DNA from: a virus
Strand: one strand, 5' to 3'
Virus record (IMG/VR): IMGVR_UViG_3300007511_000123
Coordinates: 1 to 26,261 of that record
DNA length: 26,261 nt
The position numbers and the translations under genes are program-made. Below are positions 1 through 8,630 of this stretch, one piece after another. A model generated the notes under the pieces. It saw only the letters and a program-made list of their open reading frames with translations, was not told where the DNA came from and did no database searches. Each line of letters starts with the position of its first letter. Position 1 is the stretch's first letter.

Positions 1-1689
1 GCAGTTGTTACATTCAGTGTAGCACCACCTGATAATTCAGATATTCAAGTACGATACAATGCTTATCTTGGTACAGCTACAGACGCTTCTGGTATTACTT
101 ATAACCAGGGTGGTACAGGTGCATCTAGTAGAACAGTAGAGAACAAGCTACAAGAGTCAGTATCAGTTAAAGACTTTGGTGCTGTGGGCGATGGGGTGAC
201 TGATGACACTGCTGCTATTCAGGCAGCTTTGGATAACGGCTCTCATATTTTAATCCCTACTGGAACATATAAAATAAACGCTGTTACATCTTTGGTAGTT
301 CCTTCAAATACATCTATTGAACTTCAAAGAGGGGCAACCCTTGAGGCTATTACCAACAACGTAGCTGTTTATGCTATTTTAAAGTGTAGAGATGTATCTA
401 ATATTCATATCTATGGTGGCGGTACATTAAAAGGTGAGCGCACAACACATACTGGCTCTACTGGCGAAGGTGGTGAGTGTTTAAACATCCAAGGGTGTGA
501 TAATGTTCTTGTGGAAAACTTAACAATTACCAAAGGTTGGGGTGATGGTGTTTATATTGGTGGCACAAGCACAAACAACCAGAGTACAAACATCCAAGTA
601 AAACATTGTATTATTCATAACAATAGAAGGAACAATATATCAGTAACAGCAGCAAAGTATTTCTCTATTGAAAACAATAGGATTTACAATGCGAATGGCA
701 CTGCACCAGAAAGCGGAATTGATGTAGAACCTAATCCATCAGATGGATGGTATGTAGAAGATGGTAACATCTCTAATAATATTATCAATACCAATCTCGG
801 TCACGGTCTAGTGGTGGTACACAACTTATCAAGAAACATTGTGGTTGATAATAATACGTGCCATTCAAATACTGTTGATGGTATTTTTGTGGGGTACACC
901 ACCAAGATTAAGGTTGTTGGTAATACTTGTAGAGACAACACTGGCAAAGGTATTACAGCAAGAGGTTCAGCCCCAACAGAACTTACAAATTGCATATTTG
1001 CTAATAATAGCATACACGGCAACACAGACATAGGACTGTATTCAGACTATCACGTATTGAATTGTATTTTTGCAGATAACTCTATTTTCTTAAATGGCAA
1101 GGAAGGTATTAAGGTTACTGGCTCAGGCTATCTTTGGGATTACAACCAGATTCAAGGCAATATGATTCACTCAAATAGCCAAACAACAGACGTTACATAT
1201 TCAAATGTACTAATTGAAGAGAGTACACATTACTCATCTATCATAAACAATATCATTTACAAGGGCAGCGAGACGAACAAGCCAAAATATGGAATTGCTT
1301 TTGTCGGCTCAACTCACGATGGTTTGAAAATAATCGACAATCAATTAAACGCGGCTGGTGATACAGGGGTTTTAGACAGTTTGACTAGCGGTATGACTCT
1401 TAGAAACAATACAGGGTTTGCTACTGAGAACGCACTATTGTCTCCTGCTTTTGATATATCAACTGTACAAGAGCTAGATGTTACAGTAGCACACGCTTGT
1501 GCTTATACACCAAGCAAAGGTGATATTCAAGCTACTATCGCAGCAGACTCCGTAACAGGTGGTTATGTTTGTGACTTGATTCAAATAAAAGACGTAGATG
1601 CTACCAATATTACATTTAGAGTCAATGTATCAACTGCAACAGGCTCAGGTTTGACAGCTAAACTATCTGTGCTAATAAATAGAATATAG
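1..1689 (+). CDS. Tail spike or fibre with pectate-lyase-type beta-helix (5' partial)
   Basis: The reading frame is open from the first base, so the N-terminus lies outside the window. The visible start-like GTG at 184 is internal: it falls inside the motif KDFGAVGDGVTDDT, which typically marks entry into the pectate-lyase-like beta-helix of phage tail spikes. Upstream residues (YNQGGTGASSRTVENKL) resemble the linker after a T7-type fibre anchor domain. Many short repeats rich in N, I and G (for example NNIINTN, NNTCHSN, NNSIHGN) follow, as expected for rungs of a right-handed parallel beta-helix. The last roughly 80 residues are beta-rich without that pattern and may be a trimerisation or tip domain. 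Such proteins bind and often cleave surface polysaccharide. No catalytic residues can be assigned by eye. The gene ends 8 bases before the next fibre gene. Confidence 0.88.
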   Translation, partial: AVVTFSVAPPDNSDIQVRYNAYLGTATDASGITYNQGGTGASSRTVENKLQESVSVKDFGAVGDGVTDDTAAIQAALDNGSHILIPTGTYKINAVTSLVVPSNTSIELQRGATLEAITNNVAVYAILKCRDVSNIHIYGGGTLKGERTTHTGSTGEGGECLNIQGCDNVLVENLTITKGWGDGVYIGGTSTNNQSTNIQVKHCIIHNNRRNNISVTAAKYFSIENNRIYNANGTAPESGIDVEPNPSDGWYVEDGNISNNIINTNLGHGLVVVHNLSRNIVVDNNTCHSNTVDGIFVGYTTKIKVVGNTCRDNTGKGITARGSAPTELTNCIFANNSIHGNTDIGLYSDYHVLNCIFADNSIFLNGKEGIKVTGSGYLWDYNQIQGNMIHSNSQTTDVTYSNVLIEESTHYSSIINNIIYKGSETNKPKYGIAFVGSTHDGLKIIDNQLNAAGDTGVLDSLTSGMTLRNNTGFATENALLSPAFDISTVQELDVTVAHACAYTPSKGDIQATIAADSVTGGYVCDLIQIKDVDATNITFRVNVSTATGSGLTAKLSVLINRI

Positions 1690-1697
1690 GAGAATAT

Positions 1698-2894
1698 ATG
1701 TATAACAACGGAAACACAAGCAAGAATGTAACAGGGGCTTCTGTAGTTGATGGTACGATTGCCAATGCAGATATAGATTCTTCTGCTGCAATTGCAACCA
1801 GCAAACTCTCAGGCGCAGTCACAAGTATTACAAGTCATGGGCTATCATCTTCTGCAACTACAGATACTACAGATGCCAGCAATATTGGTAGCGGAACATT
1901 ATCTAATGACAGATTAAGTTTAGATATTAGCAACTCAGATGTAAACGCTTCTGCTGAAATAGCTCAATCGAAACTGGCAACACTGGTAATCACTGATTCA
2001 GAAGTAGCGGACAATGCTTTATCAGGGAACAAGATTGATGGAGGCACTATCAGTAACTTCGCCTCTACAGGTATTGATGATAATGCTACGAGTACAGCAG
2101 TAACATTAGACTCCTCTGGCGATGTTATGATAGGTTCAACTGTTGCCCCTATTGGTACTGGTTTAACAGTAAACTCAGGCATTAGCTCTTCAAGCATCAC
2201 TGCTATAGAAATTCAACAAAATACTACCGGAGCAGTAAAAGCCGCAGCAGCGTTTGGTGTTGGTATAGCTAATGGCGGTGAATCCACTAATGCTGCTTCT
2301 TTAAAGATGCTTACAGCAACAGGGGGTTCTCTAGTAGAACGCATGCGTATCACCTCCTCTGGAGACGTACAAGTCAAAACAGGCAACCTAGTAATAGGCA
2401 CAGCAGGCAAGGGTATTGATTTCTCTGCTACTGCTAATACAACTGCTTCTGGTGCTTCTATGACATCAGAGTTATTAGATGACTATGAGGAAGGTACTTG
2501 GACTCCAGCCTTTACGACTACCGGAACAGCCCTCGACAGCGTGACACACTCTCACCAGTCTGGTTCTTATACAAAGATCGGCAGAAAGGTGACTGTAACC
2601 TTTATGCTACGCACCAGCGCGGTTACAGTGGGATCGGCTTCTGGCTATTTGATTATCGAAGGGTTGCCATTCACCCCTAGTCATAGTGGATCGGATCGAG
2701 GGGGAGGTTCAGCGCACAGCACTTTTGGTTGGGGTGGGGAGGCCCCTCGTAGCCTTTCAATCTCTGGTTCAACAAACAACATATACCCCACCTATCACAC
2801 CACAAACAACAGGACTTACAACAGCGACCCAACAGATTTAAGTGCATCAGGTAACAATGATGTTTATGGGGCAGCCACATACTTTACAGCATAG
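1698..2894 (+). CDS. Tail fibre protein with DYEEGTWTP-type C-terminal domain
   Basis: This 398-residue protein is rich in S, T, A, N and G and has no cysteine, typical of a fibrous phage adhesin. Residues 1-130 contain degenerate repeats such as ADIDSSAAIATSKLSG and DVNASAEIAQSKLATL, as in fibre shafts. Near residues 215-260 comes a region (RMRITSSGDVQVKTG, then LLDDYEEGTWTPAF) widely seen in marine phage fibres, where it precedes a receptor-binding tip. The ATG has a good upstream site (GGAGA). The tip-coding DNA from about 2490 onward is clearly more GC-rich than its surroundings, which suggests the tip was exchanged. A role in host recognition is inferred from composition and position next to the spike gene. 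Whether the two proteins share one fibre or are separate appendages cannot be told. Confidence 0.8.
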   Translation: MYNNGNTSKNVTGASVVDGTIANADIDSSAAIATSKLSGAVTSITSHGLSSSATTDTTDASNIGSGTLSNDRLSLDISNSDVNASAEIAQSKLATLVITDSEVADNALSGNKIDGGTISNFASTGIDDNATSTAVTLDSSGDVMIGSTVAPIGTGLTVNSGISSSSITAIEIQQNTTGAVKAAAAFGVGIANGGESTNAASLKMLTATGGSLVERMRITSSGDVQVKTGNLVIGTAGKGIDFSATANTTASGASMTSELLDDYEEGTWTPAFTTTGTALDSVTHSHQSGSYTKIGRKVTVTFMLRTSAVTVGSASGYLIIEGLPFTPSHSGSDRGGGSAHSTFGWGGEAPRSLSISGSTNNIYPTYHTTNNRTYNSDPTDLSASGNNDVYGAATYFTA

Positions 2895-2903
2895 GAGCAT
2901 AGC

Positions 2904-3158
2904 ATGGCTTTAGAAAAGAAAACAATTGAAGATAAAATCGAGATCATAGGTGATTTCAAATCAGTACAGGTACGCACTGCAACAGTGATTGAAGAGGACG
3001 GAGTAGAAATCTCTCGTTCATTCCATAGGCACACAATCTCAGCAGGTGACGACTACTCTAATGAGTCACCAGAAGTACAGGGGATTTGTCAGACCGTTCA
3101 TACACCAGAAGTAGTTGCTGCATTTGAAGCACACAAGGCAGAGCAGGAGAATAACTAA
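2904..3158 (+). CDS. Small hypothetical protein in fibre module
   Basis: An 84-residue acidic protein beginning MALEKKTIEDKIEIIG. It has a clear ribosome binding site (AGGAG, 2893-2897) and sits 9 bases after the tail fibre gene, so it is very probably co-transcribed. The sequence suggests a small alternating strand and helix fold with no signal peptide, membrane segment or cysteine cluster (one cysteine only). Proteins of this size and style are common beside tail fibre genes of marine phages, but I do not recognise a function. A minor structural or fibre-assembly role is only a guess from position. Confidence 0.75.
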   Translation: MALEKKTIEDKIEIIGDFKSVQVRTATVIEEDGVEISRSFHRHTISAGDDYSNESPEVQGICQTVHTPEVVAAFEAHKAEQENN

Positions 3159-3218
3159 TGCTATCACTACTAATACATGGCGGTGCTAACGGTAACGACT
3201 TATAAGGAGAAATGAAAA

Positions 3219-3527
3219 ATGAAAACACTAGATGTAATTGAAGATACGTTGGCAATTGTACCATCAGATACTTTCTACGAGATATCTATTGCAGCAACAA
3301 CCAATCAGCAATTGACAGCACCATCAAACGCAGAGTTTGTAGTGTTCTCTGCTAATGGTGACTTCTATGTTTGCTATGATGGCACTGCTGCAACTGTTCC
3401 ATCTTCTGCAACCTGGACAACCGGAGATCAGGAATTGAATCCTAGTATCCGTAAGTGTGAAGCAGGAGATACCTTCGATGTGATTGCTCCAGCAGCAACT
3501 AAGATTACTGCGGCATTCTACGCATAG
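3219..3527 (+). CDS. Small beta-rich structural protein, hypothetical
   Basis: A 102-residue protein rich in A, T, V, S and F with alternating hydrophobic residues, suggesting a compact beta sandwich. It has no signal peptide or membrane segment. A strong AAGGAG site (3203-3208) lies upstream; a closer ATG at 3212 is in another frame. The stretch ELNPSIRKCEAGDTFDVIAP and the AAFYA ending are of a kind I associate with small proteins encoded near fibre or head genes in marine podoviruses. The likely role is a virion accessory or decoration protein, inferred from composition and location between fibre and terminase genes. The 60 bases before it hold no convincing gene. Confidence 0.7.
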   Translation: MKTLDVIEDTLAIVPSDTFYEISIAATTNQQLTAPSNAEFVVFSANGDFYVCYDGTAATVPSSATWTTGDQELNPSIRKCEAGDTFDVIAPAATKITAAFYA

Positions 3528-3529
3528 AA

Positions 3530-4087
3530 ATGAACCTACATAAATATAAGAAGGGAGAGCACTTCAAGGGTAATAAGTATAGGGACTATAAGGGTTCCTT
3601 TATGACAGCCGCCCTATTCTTGGAGACCAGAACAAATGATTCTTATCCACCTCTATATACTTTTGAGTCGGAAGATAAAGAACATCCTGAATATGGTAAA
3701 CTCATATCAATAAGGAAGATTTATTTAGAGGCTAACGATCCAACTGAATATTCAGTAGCTATGGCTATAGTAGATTCTTGGGATCACTGGCAACGTATAT
3801 GTGCTTCCAAGAAAGTAGGACCATACATTAAACAGCTACGTGATGAACTGGAAGTTAAGATGAGATCACAAGCTATTCATGAGATGGCTAAGATATCAAC
3901 TCAAGGCGTTAAAGGATTATCTGCAGCTCGTTGGTTAGCTGAAGGTTCATGGAAAGGTAAACGTGGTAGACCTAAGAAAGCAGAGGTAGAGAGACAAATG
4001 AAGATTGATGCCAAGATCCAATCTGAAGTAGATGAGGACTTTAGTAGAATACAGGATTTCTTAAGTGATCAAGCAACAGCTCACTGA
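3530..4087 (+). CDS. Putative terminase small subunit
   Basis: A 185-residue charged protein directly before, and overlapping by 23 bases, the terminase large subunit, the usual place for the small subunit that recognises phage DNA and starts packaging. Residues 60-130 look helical. A basic segment GKRGRPKKAEVERQMK (residues about 142-158) resembles an AT-hook-like or DNA-contacting patch, followed by an acidic helical tail; similar tails occur in other phage small terminases. The start ATG is two bases after the preceding stop and has no obvious ribosome binding site, so translation is probably coupled. Identification rests mainly on position and general features, since small terminases diverge strongly. 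Confidence 0.65.
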   Translation: MNLHKYKKGEHFKGNKYRDYKGSFMTAALFLETRTNDSYPPLYTFESEDKEHPEYGKLISIRKIYLEANDPTEYSVAMAIVDSWDHWQRICASKKVGPYIKQLRDELEVKMRSQAIHEMAKISTQGVKGLSAARWLAEGSWKGKRGRPKKAEVERQMKIDAKIQSEVDEDFSRIQDFLSDQATAH

Positions 4088-5627
4088 GCGTAAGCAACAG
4101 CTCACTAAAGAAGACATAAAAGATCTAGCGGAAGCTGACCTACTTACTTTCGCTAAGCTCGTTAATCCTCAACGCATGTATGGTAAAATGCATGAGGAAC
4201 TATTTCGTTGGTGGCAAGCTGAGAATGCAAGTGATAACCAATTAGTTTTGTTACCTAGAGATCATCAGAAATCTCATTGTATCGCTACTAGAGTTGCTTG
4301 GGAAATAACGAGAGATCCGTCATTAACTGTACTGTACATATCTGCAACAGCAGATCTAGCCGAGAAACAATTATATGCTATTAAAAATATACTCACATCT
4401 AAAACCTATCGTAGATACTGGCCTAACATGGTTGAGAAAGAAGAAGGAAAGCGTGAGCGTTGGACTGTCGGAGAAATTTCGCTTGATCATCCAGTACGTA
4501 AAAGAGAAGGTGTCCGAGATCCAACGATAAAAGCAGCCGGATTAACTACAAACGTAACTGGTTTTCATTGTAATATAGCTGTACTGGATGATGTGGTAGT
4601 ACCTGGAAATGCTTATACTGGTGAGGGTAGAGATAAGGTAGCTGGTATGTATTCACAACTAGCTTCTATTCAAACCACCGGAGCTAAGGAGTGGGTAGTT
4701 GGTACACGTTATCATCCTAAAGATCTATATACCACTCTACTTGAAATGGTTGAGGAAGAGTTTGACGATGATGGTGAGGTCATAGACTTTGTACCTGTAT
4801 ATGATATATTCCAGAAGGTAGTAGAGATAGAGGGTGAGTTTCTATGGCCAAGACAAAGACGTAAGGATGGCAAGTTCTTTGGTTTTGATCTAAAACAACT
4901 GGCACGTAAGAAAGCTAAATATGTTGATAGAGTTCAGTTTTATGCTCAGTATTATAATGATCCTTTCGATCCTGATAATCAACGGATAAGCTATGATGTA
5001 TTCCAATATTATGATCGTAATCTAATATCACTTAACGACGGTTCTGTACATTTTAAAGGTAATAAATTAAATGTATTCGCAGCTATTGACTTTGCATTCT
5101 CAGTACGTAAAGGTGCTGACTATACAGCTATCGTAGTTATAGGTGTAGATGGAGATAATAATATATACGTACTGGATATAAACAGATTCCAGACTACATC
5201 TATTAAGGAAATGTTTGATGCTGTGTTGAACGTCTATTCTAAATGGGACTTCACTAAACTAAGAGCGGAGGTTTCAGTAGGACAGAAAGCCATAGTACAG
5301 GAATTTAAAGAATACATGAGACAATACGGTGTATTCTTTAGTATTGATGAGCATAGACCTACGAGATATCAAGGTACTAAGGAAGAACGTATGGCTTCCA
5401 TATTGGAACCTCGTTATGAGAATATGGCTGTATGGCATTATAAGGGTGGTAATATTCAATTATTGGAAGAGGAACTCATAGAGACACATCCAGCTCATGA
5501 TGATATTAAGGATGCTCTAACATCAGCTATAGAAGTTTCTAAACCACCAGCACGTAGACAGATGAATAGAAAACAACACAGAGATAATGTATTTACACAC
5601 GCTAGGTTTGGCGGTATAGCTGTTTAA
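4065..5627 (+). CDS. Terminase large subunit
   Basis: This is the 520-residue ATPase-nuclease that drives DNA into the prohead. A deviant Walker A segment LPRDHQKSH lies at residues 63-71 and Walker B IAVLDDVV at 171-178. A VVGTRYHPKD segment at 211-220 is a good candidate for the coupling motif. The C-terminal RNase H-like nuclease shows FAAIDFAFS with D342, then D352, E402 in LRAEVS, and HDDIKDALTSA with D479, D480 and D483. Length fits the family. The start is GTG at 4065; the first in-frame ATG comes after the NPQR segment and would remove the conserved N-terminus. The 5' end carries an in-frame duplication encoding QQLT twice. Confidence 0.95.
   Translation: MIKQQLTERKQQLTKEDIKDLAEADLLTFAKLVNPQRMYGKMHEELFRWWQAENASDNQLVLLPRDHQKSHCIATRVAWEITRDPSLTVLYISATADLAEKQLYAIKNILTSKTYRRYWPNMVEKEEGKRERWTVGEISLDHPVRKREGVRDPTIKAAGLTTNVTGFHCNIAVLDDVVVPGNAYTGEGRDKVAGMYSQLASIQTTGAKEWVVGTRYHPKDLYTTLLEMVEEEFDDDGEVIDFVPVYDIFQKVVEIEGEFLWPRQRRKDGKFFGFDLKQLARKKAKYVDRVQFYAQYYNDPFDPDNQRISYDVFQYYDRNLISLNDGSVHFKGNKLNVFAAIDFAFSVRKGADYTAIVVIGVDGDNNIYVLDINRFQTTSIKEMFDAVLNVYSKWDFTKLRAEVSVGQKAIVQEFKEYMRQYGVFFSIDEHRPTRYQGTKEERMASILEPRYENMAVWHYKGGNIQLLEEELIETHPAHDDIKDALTSAIEVSKPPARRQMNRKQHRDNVFTHARFGGIAV
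4071..4106 (+). repeat. 15-bp direct repeat at terminase gene junction
   Basis: The 15-base word AAGCAACAGCTCACT occurs exactly at 4071-4085 and again at 4092-4106, with a period of 21 bases (seven codons). It overlaps the end of the small-subunit gene, whose stop TGA begins at 4085, and encodes QQLT twice in the large subunit. It could be a recent in-frame duplication or part of a packaging recognition site; the sequence alone does not decide. Confidence 0.9.
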
Positions 5628-5645
5628 GTTTAAACAAGGAATCAT

Positions 5646-7442
5646 ATGAACAATACTTTTGATGTAGAACAATTCTTGGACAGAGATAGATTAGCAGTTA
5701 CTATTGCTAATAACTGGACTGAATGGCAAGGTCTACGCAAGGAATGGGAATCAGAGAAGAGAGAGCTACGTAATTATATCTTTGCTACTGATACTACTAA
5801 GACTACTAATGCCTCTTTGCCTTGGAAGAATAAAACTACTCTTCCTAAATTAACCCAGATCAGAGATAACCTACATGCTAACTATATGGCAGCCCTCTTC
5901 CCTAATGATGAGTGGTTATCATGGAGTGGTGATGATGAGGACTCAGTAGCTATGGATAAACGTAAAGCCATTGAGTTCTATATGAAGAATAAACTCAATA
6001 ACTCTGGCTTTAGGAATACCATATCTAAACTAATTCTGGATTATATTGATTATGGTAATTCTTATTCAGGTATTACGTACGTTAATGAATCTAAATCAGA
6101 TCCTATTACGGGTGAAGTAATACAGGGATATGTGGGTCCTAGACTTTATCGTATCTCACCTTTCGATATTGTATTTAATCCTACCACTGCATCCTTTGAA
6201 GAATCACCAAAGATCATTAGATCAATTAAATCACTAGGTGAATTAAAGAAGAATGTACTAAACAATCCTGAGCTTGGTTATAGTCAAGAAGTTATTGATC
6301 GTATACTTAATAATCGTAAGGCATATACACAGCTTGATCCTTCTGATCGTGCTAAGTCAGAGGGTTTCTCAGTAGATGGTTTTGGTTCTATTGAACAGTA
6401 TTATAACTCTGGATATGTAGAGCTTCTTGAGTTCCAAGGAGATATCTATGATCAGGATACAGATACTCTTTATGAAGATCATATCATCACTGTTATTGAT
6501 CGTAGTTATATAGTACGCCTAGAACCTAATAAATCGTGGTTAGGGGAGGGTTATATCAGACATGTGGGTTGGCGTACCAGACCTGATAATCTCCTCGCTA
6601 TGGGGCCACTAGACAATCTGGTGGGTATGCAGTATCGTATTGACCACCTTGAGAATCTAAAGGCTGACGTATTTGATCTTATAGCACATCCAGTTATGAA
6701 GATTAGAGGATACGTAGAAGACTTTGAGTATGGTCCAGGTGAACGTATTTATGCTGGTGATGATGGTGACGTAGATTTCATGCGACCAGATACTACTGCT
6801 CTTTCTGCTGATATGCAGATTAGAGAGCTAGAGAATAAAATGGAAGAGTTTGCTGGTGCTCCTAAACAAGCTATGGGTATTCGTACTCCAGGTGAGAAGA
6901 CAGCATATGAAGTACAAGCACTTGAGAATGCTGCTGGTCGTACATTCCAAAATAAGATCACACACTTCGAGGAACTATTTATAGAGCCACAGATAAATGC
7001 AATGTTTGAAATGTCAAGGAGACATTTAGATGGTGCTGATATTATTCGTGTAATGGATGATGACTTTGGTGTGGCTTCTTTCCTTACTGTAACCAAAGAA
7101 GACATTACAGCCAGAGGTAAGTTATATCCAAGAGGTGCTCGTCATTTCGCTAAACAAGCACAGCTTATACAAAATCTAACTCAGTTCGCTAACAGTTCTA
7201 TAGGACAAGATCCTGCTGTTAATGTACATATCTCAGGTAAACGTATGGCACAACTAGCTGAGGAATTACTGGGTGTAGATAAGTTTGGATTAGTACAAGA
7301 GAACGTGCGTATCATGGAACAGCAAGAGACTCAACGTATTATGCAGAGTGCTCAACAGCAACTACAACAAGAGCAGATGATGGATGTAGATCAGTCTGAG
7401 GAAGAAGAACAGATAATATTACAACAACAAGGAGCAATATAA
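5646..7442 (+). CDS. Portal (head-tail connector) protein
   Basis: A 598-residue protein in the canonical place between terminase and scaffold genes. The N-terminal segment LPWKNKTTLPKLTQIRDNLH followed by ANYMAALFPND is of a type I associate with portal proteins of short-tailed marine phages. Residues 100-300 mix helices and strands, consistent with wing and clip regions. The segment near residues 410-450 (KQAMGIRTPGEKTAYEVQALEN) matches the usual portal stem and helix region that precedes the crown. The C-terminus is unusually rich in Q and E, probably the flexible crown or barrel. The start has an AAGGA site. Portals form the dodecameric ring through which DNA enters and leaves. The stop overlaps the next start by one base. 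Confidence 0.9.
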   Translation: MNNTFDVEQFLDRDRLAVTIANNWTEWQGLRKEWESEKRELRNYIFATDTTKTTNASLPWKNKTTLPKLTQIRDNLHANYMAALFPNDEWLSWSGDDEDSVAMDKRKAIEFYMKNKLNNSGFRNTISKLILDYIDYGNSYSGITYVNESKSDPITGEVIQGYVGPRLYRISPFDIVFNPTTASFEESPKIIRSIKSLGELKKNVLNNPELGYSQEVIDRILNNRKAYTQLDPSDRAKSEGFSVDGFGSIEQYYNSGYVELLEFQGDIYDQDTDTLYEDHIITVIDRSYIVRLEPNKSWLGEGYIRHVGWRTRPDNLLAMGPLDNLVGMQYRIDHLENLKADVFDLIAHPVMKIRGYVEDFEYGPGERIYAGDDGDVDFMRPDTTALSADMQIRELENKMEEFAGAPKQAMGIRTPGEKTAYEVQALENAAGRTFQNKITHFEELFIEPQINAMFEMSRRHLDGADIIRVMDDDFGVASFLTVTKEDITARGKLYPRGARHFAKQAQLIQNLTQFANSSIGQDPAVNVHISGKRMAQLAEELLGVDKFGLVQENVRIMEQQETQRIMQSAQQQLQQEQMMDVDQSEEEEQIILQQQGAI

Positions 7443-8386
7443 TGGCAAGAACAACTCCAGGTGGAGGCTTTCAACCTAAGTTTGGTATGGGTAGAGGCGG
7501 TGGTACAGGTGGTGGTCGGATGGGTAAGGCTGCCGTAATCAAGGGTGGCACACCTACAGGACGTAAAGTAAAACGTCAAGGCAAGAAAGCACAGTCAACA
7601 GCAGTACCTAAGTCAGGACCTACTCGTCAGAGTGTAAAGGAAGGTATTAAGAGCAGAGCTAAGAAGCGTGAAGCTGAGAAGGCTAGAGTAACAGCACTAG
7701 CTAAGAAACGTATAGAGGAAGCTAAGAAACGTTCTGAGGCTCGCAAGAAGAAAGCCGCTGATAGAGAAGATACCAAGAAACAAGCTAAGAAGAAAACTGT
7801 TAAAAAGAAAACTGTTAAAAAGAAAACTGTTAAAAAGAAAACTGTTAAAAAGAAAACACCAAAAGCAAATATTAATAAGATTGGTGGTGGTAAACCTGCA
7901 TCACCTTCAAGAGCTAAGAAGGCTGGTATACTAACAGGTTCTGTTGTAGGGGGTACTATATTAGGTATAGGCCTTAGTAATCTTTCACAAGATAAAGTAG
8001 AAACTAAAAAGAAAAAGGTGGCTCCCAAGAAGAAGGTATGGGAAACAGACGCTTACAAGAAGAAGATTAGAGAACGTGATGCTAAGGTAGAGGCTATTAG
8101 AAAACGTAAACAACAGAACAAAAAGAAAGCTTTTGATGTTTCAGCTTTGATTGGTAAGTCTACCGATAAACTAAAGAAGCAACGTAAAAGCGATCTAGCT
8201 AAACGTTATGCTAAGAAAGCTAGTAAGTCAGGTTTTACTGTTTCTAATCTTATTGCTAAAGCAGTTGGTAATATGAAGAAGAAACGTAAACAGGAAGAAC
8301 TTAGTAAAAAGAAAGGTTATCTTAGAGATAGCTCAGGTAAAAGAGTGAGAACAGGCTATGGCGGTTATGTCAGAACAAGGAAATAA
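7442..8386 (+). CDS. Lysine-rich repeat protein with central hydrophobic segment
   Basis: This 314-residue, extremely basic protein is not one I recognise. Residues 1-45 are glycine-rich. Residues 60-140 are a K, R, E, A-rich helical stretch containing four KKTVK repeats (about 117-136), recalling histone H1 tails. A hydrophobic segment AGILTGSVVGGTILGIGLSN (161-180) could span a membrane. The C-terminal part holds two degenerate copies of F-x-V-S-x-L-I-x-K, at 231-239 and 265-273, each followed by a basic cluster. It lies between portal and scaffold genes, overlaps the portal stop by one base and has a GGAG site, so it is expressed with head genes. DNA binding or condensation, or a virion protein delivered with DNA, are possible roles but unproven. 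Confidence 0.8.
   Translation: MARTTPGGGFQPKFGMGRGGGTGGGRMGKAAVIKGGTPTGRKVKRQGKKAQSTAVPKSGPTRQSVKEGIKSRAKKREAEKARVTALAKKRIEEAKKRSEARKKKAADREDTKKQAKKKTVKKKTVKKKTVKKKTVKKKTPKANINKIGGGKPASPSRAKKAGILTGSVVGGTILGIGLSNLSQDKVETKKKKVAPKKKVWETDAYKKKIRERDAKVEAIRKRKQQNKKKAFDVSALIGKSTDKLKKQRKSDLAKRYAKKASKSGFTVSNLIAKAVGNMKKKRKQEELSKKKGYLRDSSGKRVRTGYGGYVRTRK
7790..7857 (+). repeat. 15-bp tandem repeat encoding KKTVK
   Basis: The unit AAGAAAACTGTTAAA occurs four times without change from 7790 to 7849 and continues for eight more matching bases. The period is a multiple of three, so changes in copy number keep the reading frame. Perfect identity of the copies, including third codon positions, points to recent expansion by slippage. 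Confidence 0.95.
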
Positions 8387-8627
8387 ACGTGTACCAGCTA
8401 TCCTTACTTCGCATTTAAAAACTAAAGCGGAGAAGGATAGTTGGAAAGAATCTTATTTTAATTCTACTTTTGTTACTGATCCTATTAAAAAGGTTATCAG
8501 TAAGAAGATTGATAAAGTAAATAAAACAAGTGAAGATGATTATAATGTTGCTTCATGGGCTTATTTACAAGCTGATAAAATTGGATACGAGAGAGCATTA
8601 AAAGAAATTATAGATTTATTGCCATAG
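8358..8627 (+). CDS. Small hypothetical protein, helical, before capsid operon
   Basis: An 89-residue charged protein that overlaps the 3' end of the lysine-rich gene by 29 bases. Two in-frame ATG codons are possible, at 8358 and 8367; neither has a strong ribosome binding site, so translational coupling is likely and the start is uncertain by three codons. The body is predicted mostly helical (for example YNVASWAYLQADKIGYERALKEI) with no membrane segment. No family is recognised. It is the last gene before the promoter at 8631. Confidence 0.65.
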   Translation: MAVMSEQGNKRVPAILTSHLKTKAEKDSWKESYFNSTFVTDPIKKVISKKIDKVNKTSEDDYNVASWAYLQADKIGYERALKEIIDLLP

Positions 8628-8630
8628 CTA

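Noticed and set aside
3158-3205. Plus-strand frame of 15 codons whose ATG overlaps the previous stop
   Set aside because: Too short to judge, no recognisable motif, and the AAGGAG at its end serves the next gene. It might be a coupling leader, but evidence is lacking.
6749-7105. Minus-strand open frame of 118 codons
   Set aside because: Lies entirely within the well-supported portal gene on the opposite strand, with no promoter or ribosome site.
7790-7857. Possible CRISPR-like repeat array
   Set aside because: The units are contiguous with no spacers and encode a protein repeat.
7627-8028. Minus-strand frame of 133 codons with repeated FFLTV, looking like a membrane protein
   Set aside because: It is the reverse complement of the AAG/AAA-rich lysine repeats of the plus-strand gene, has no ribosome site, and lies wholly inside that gene.
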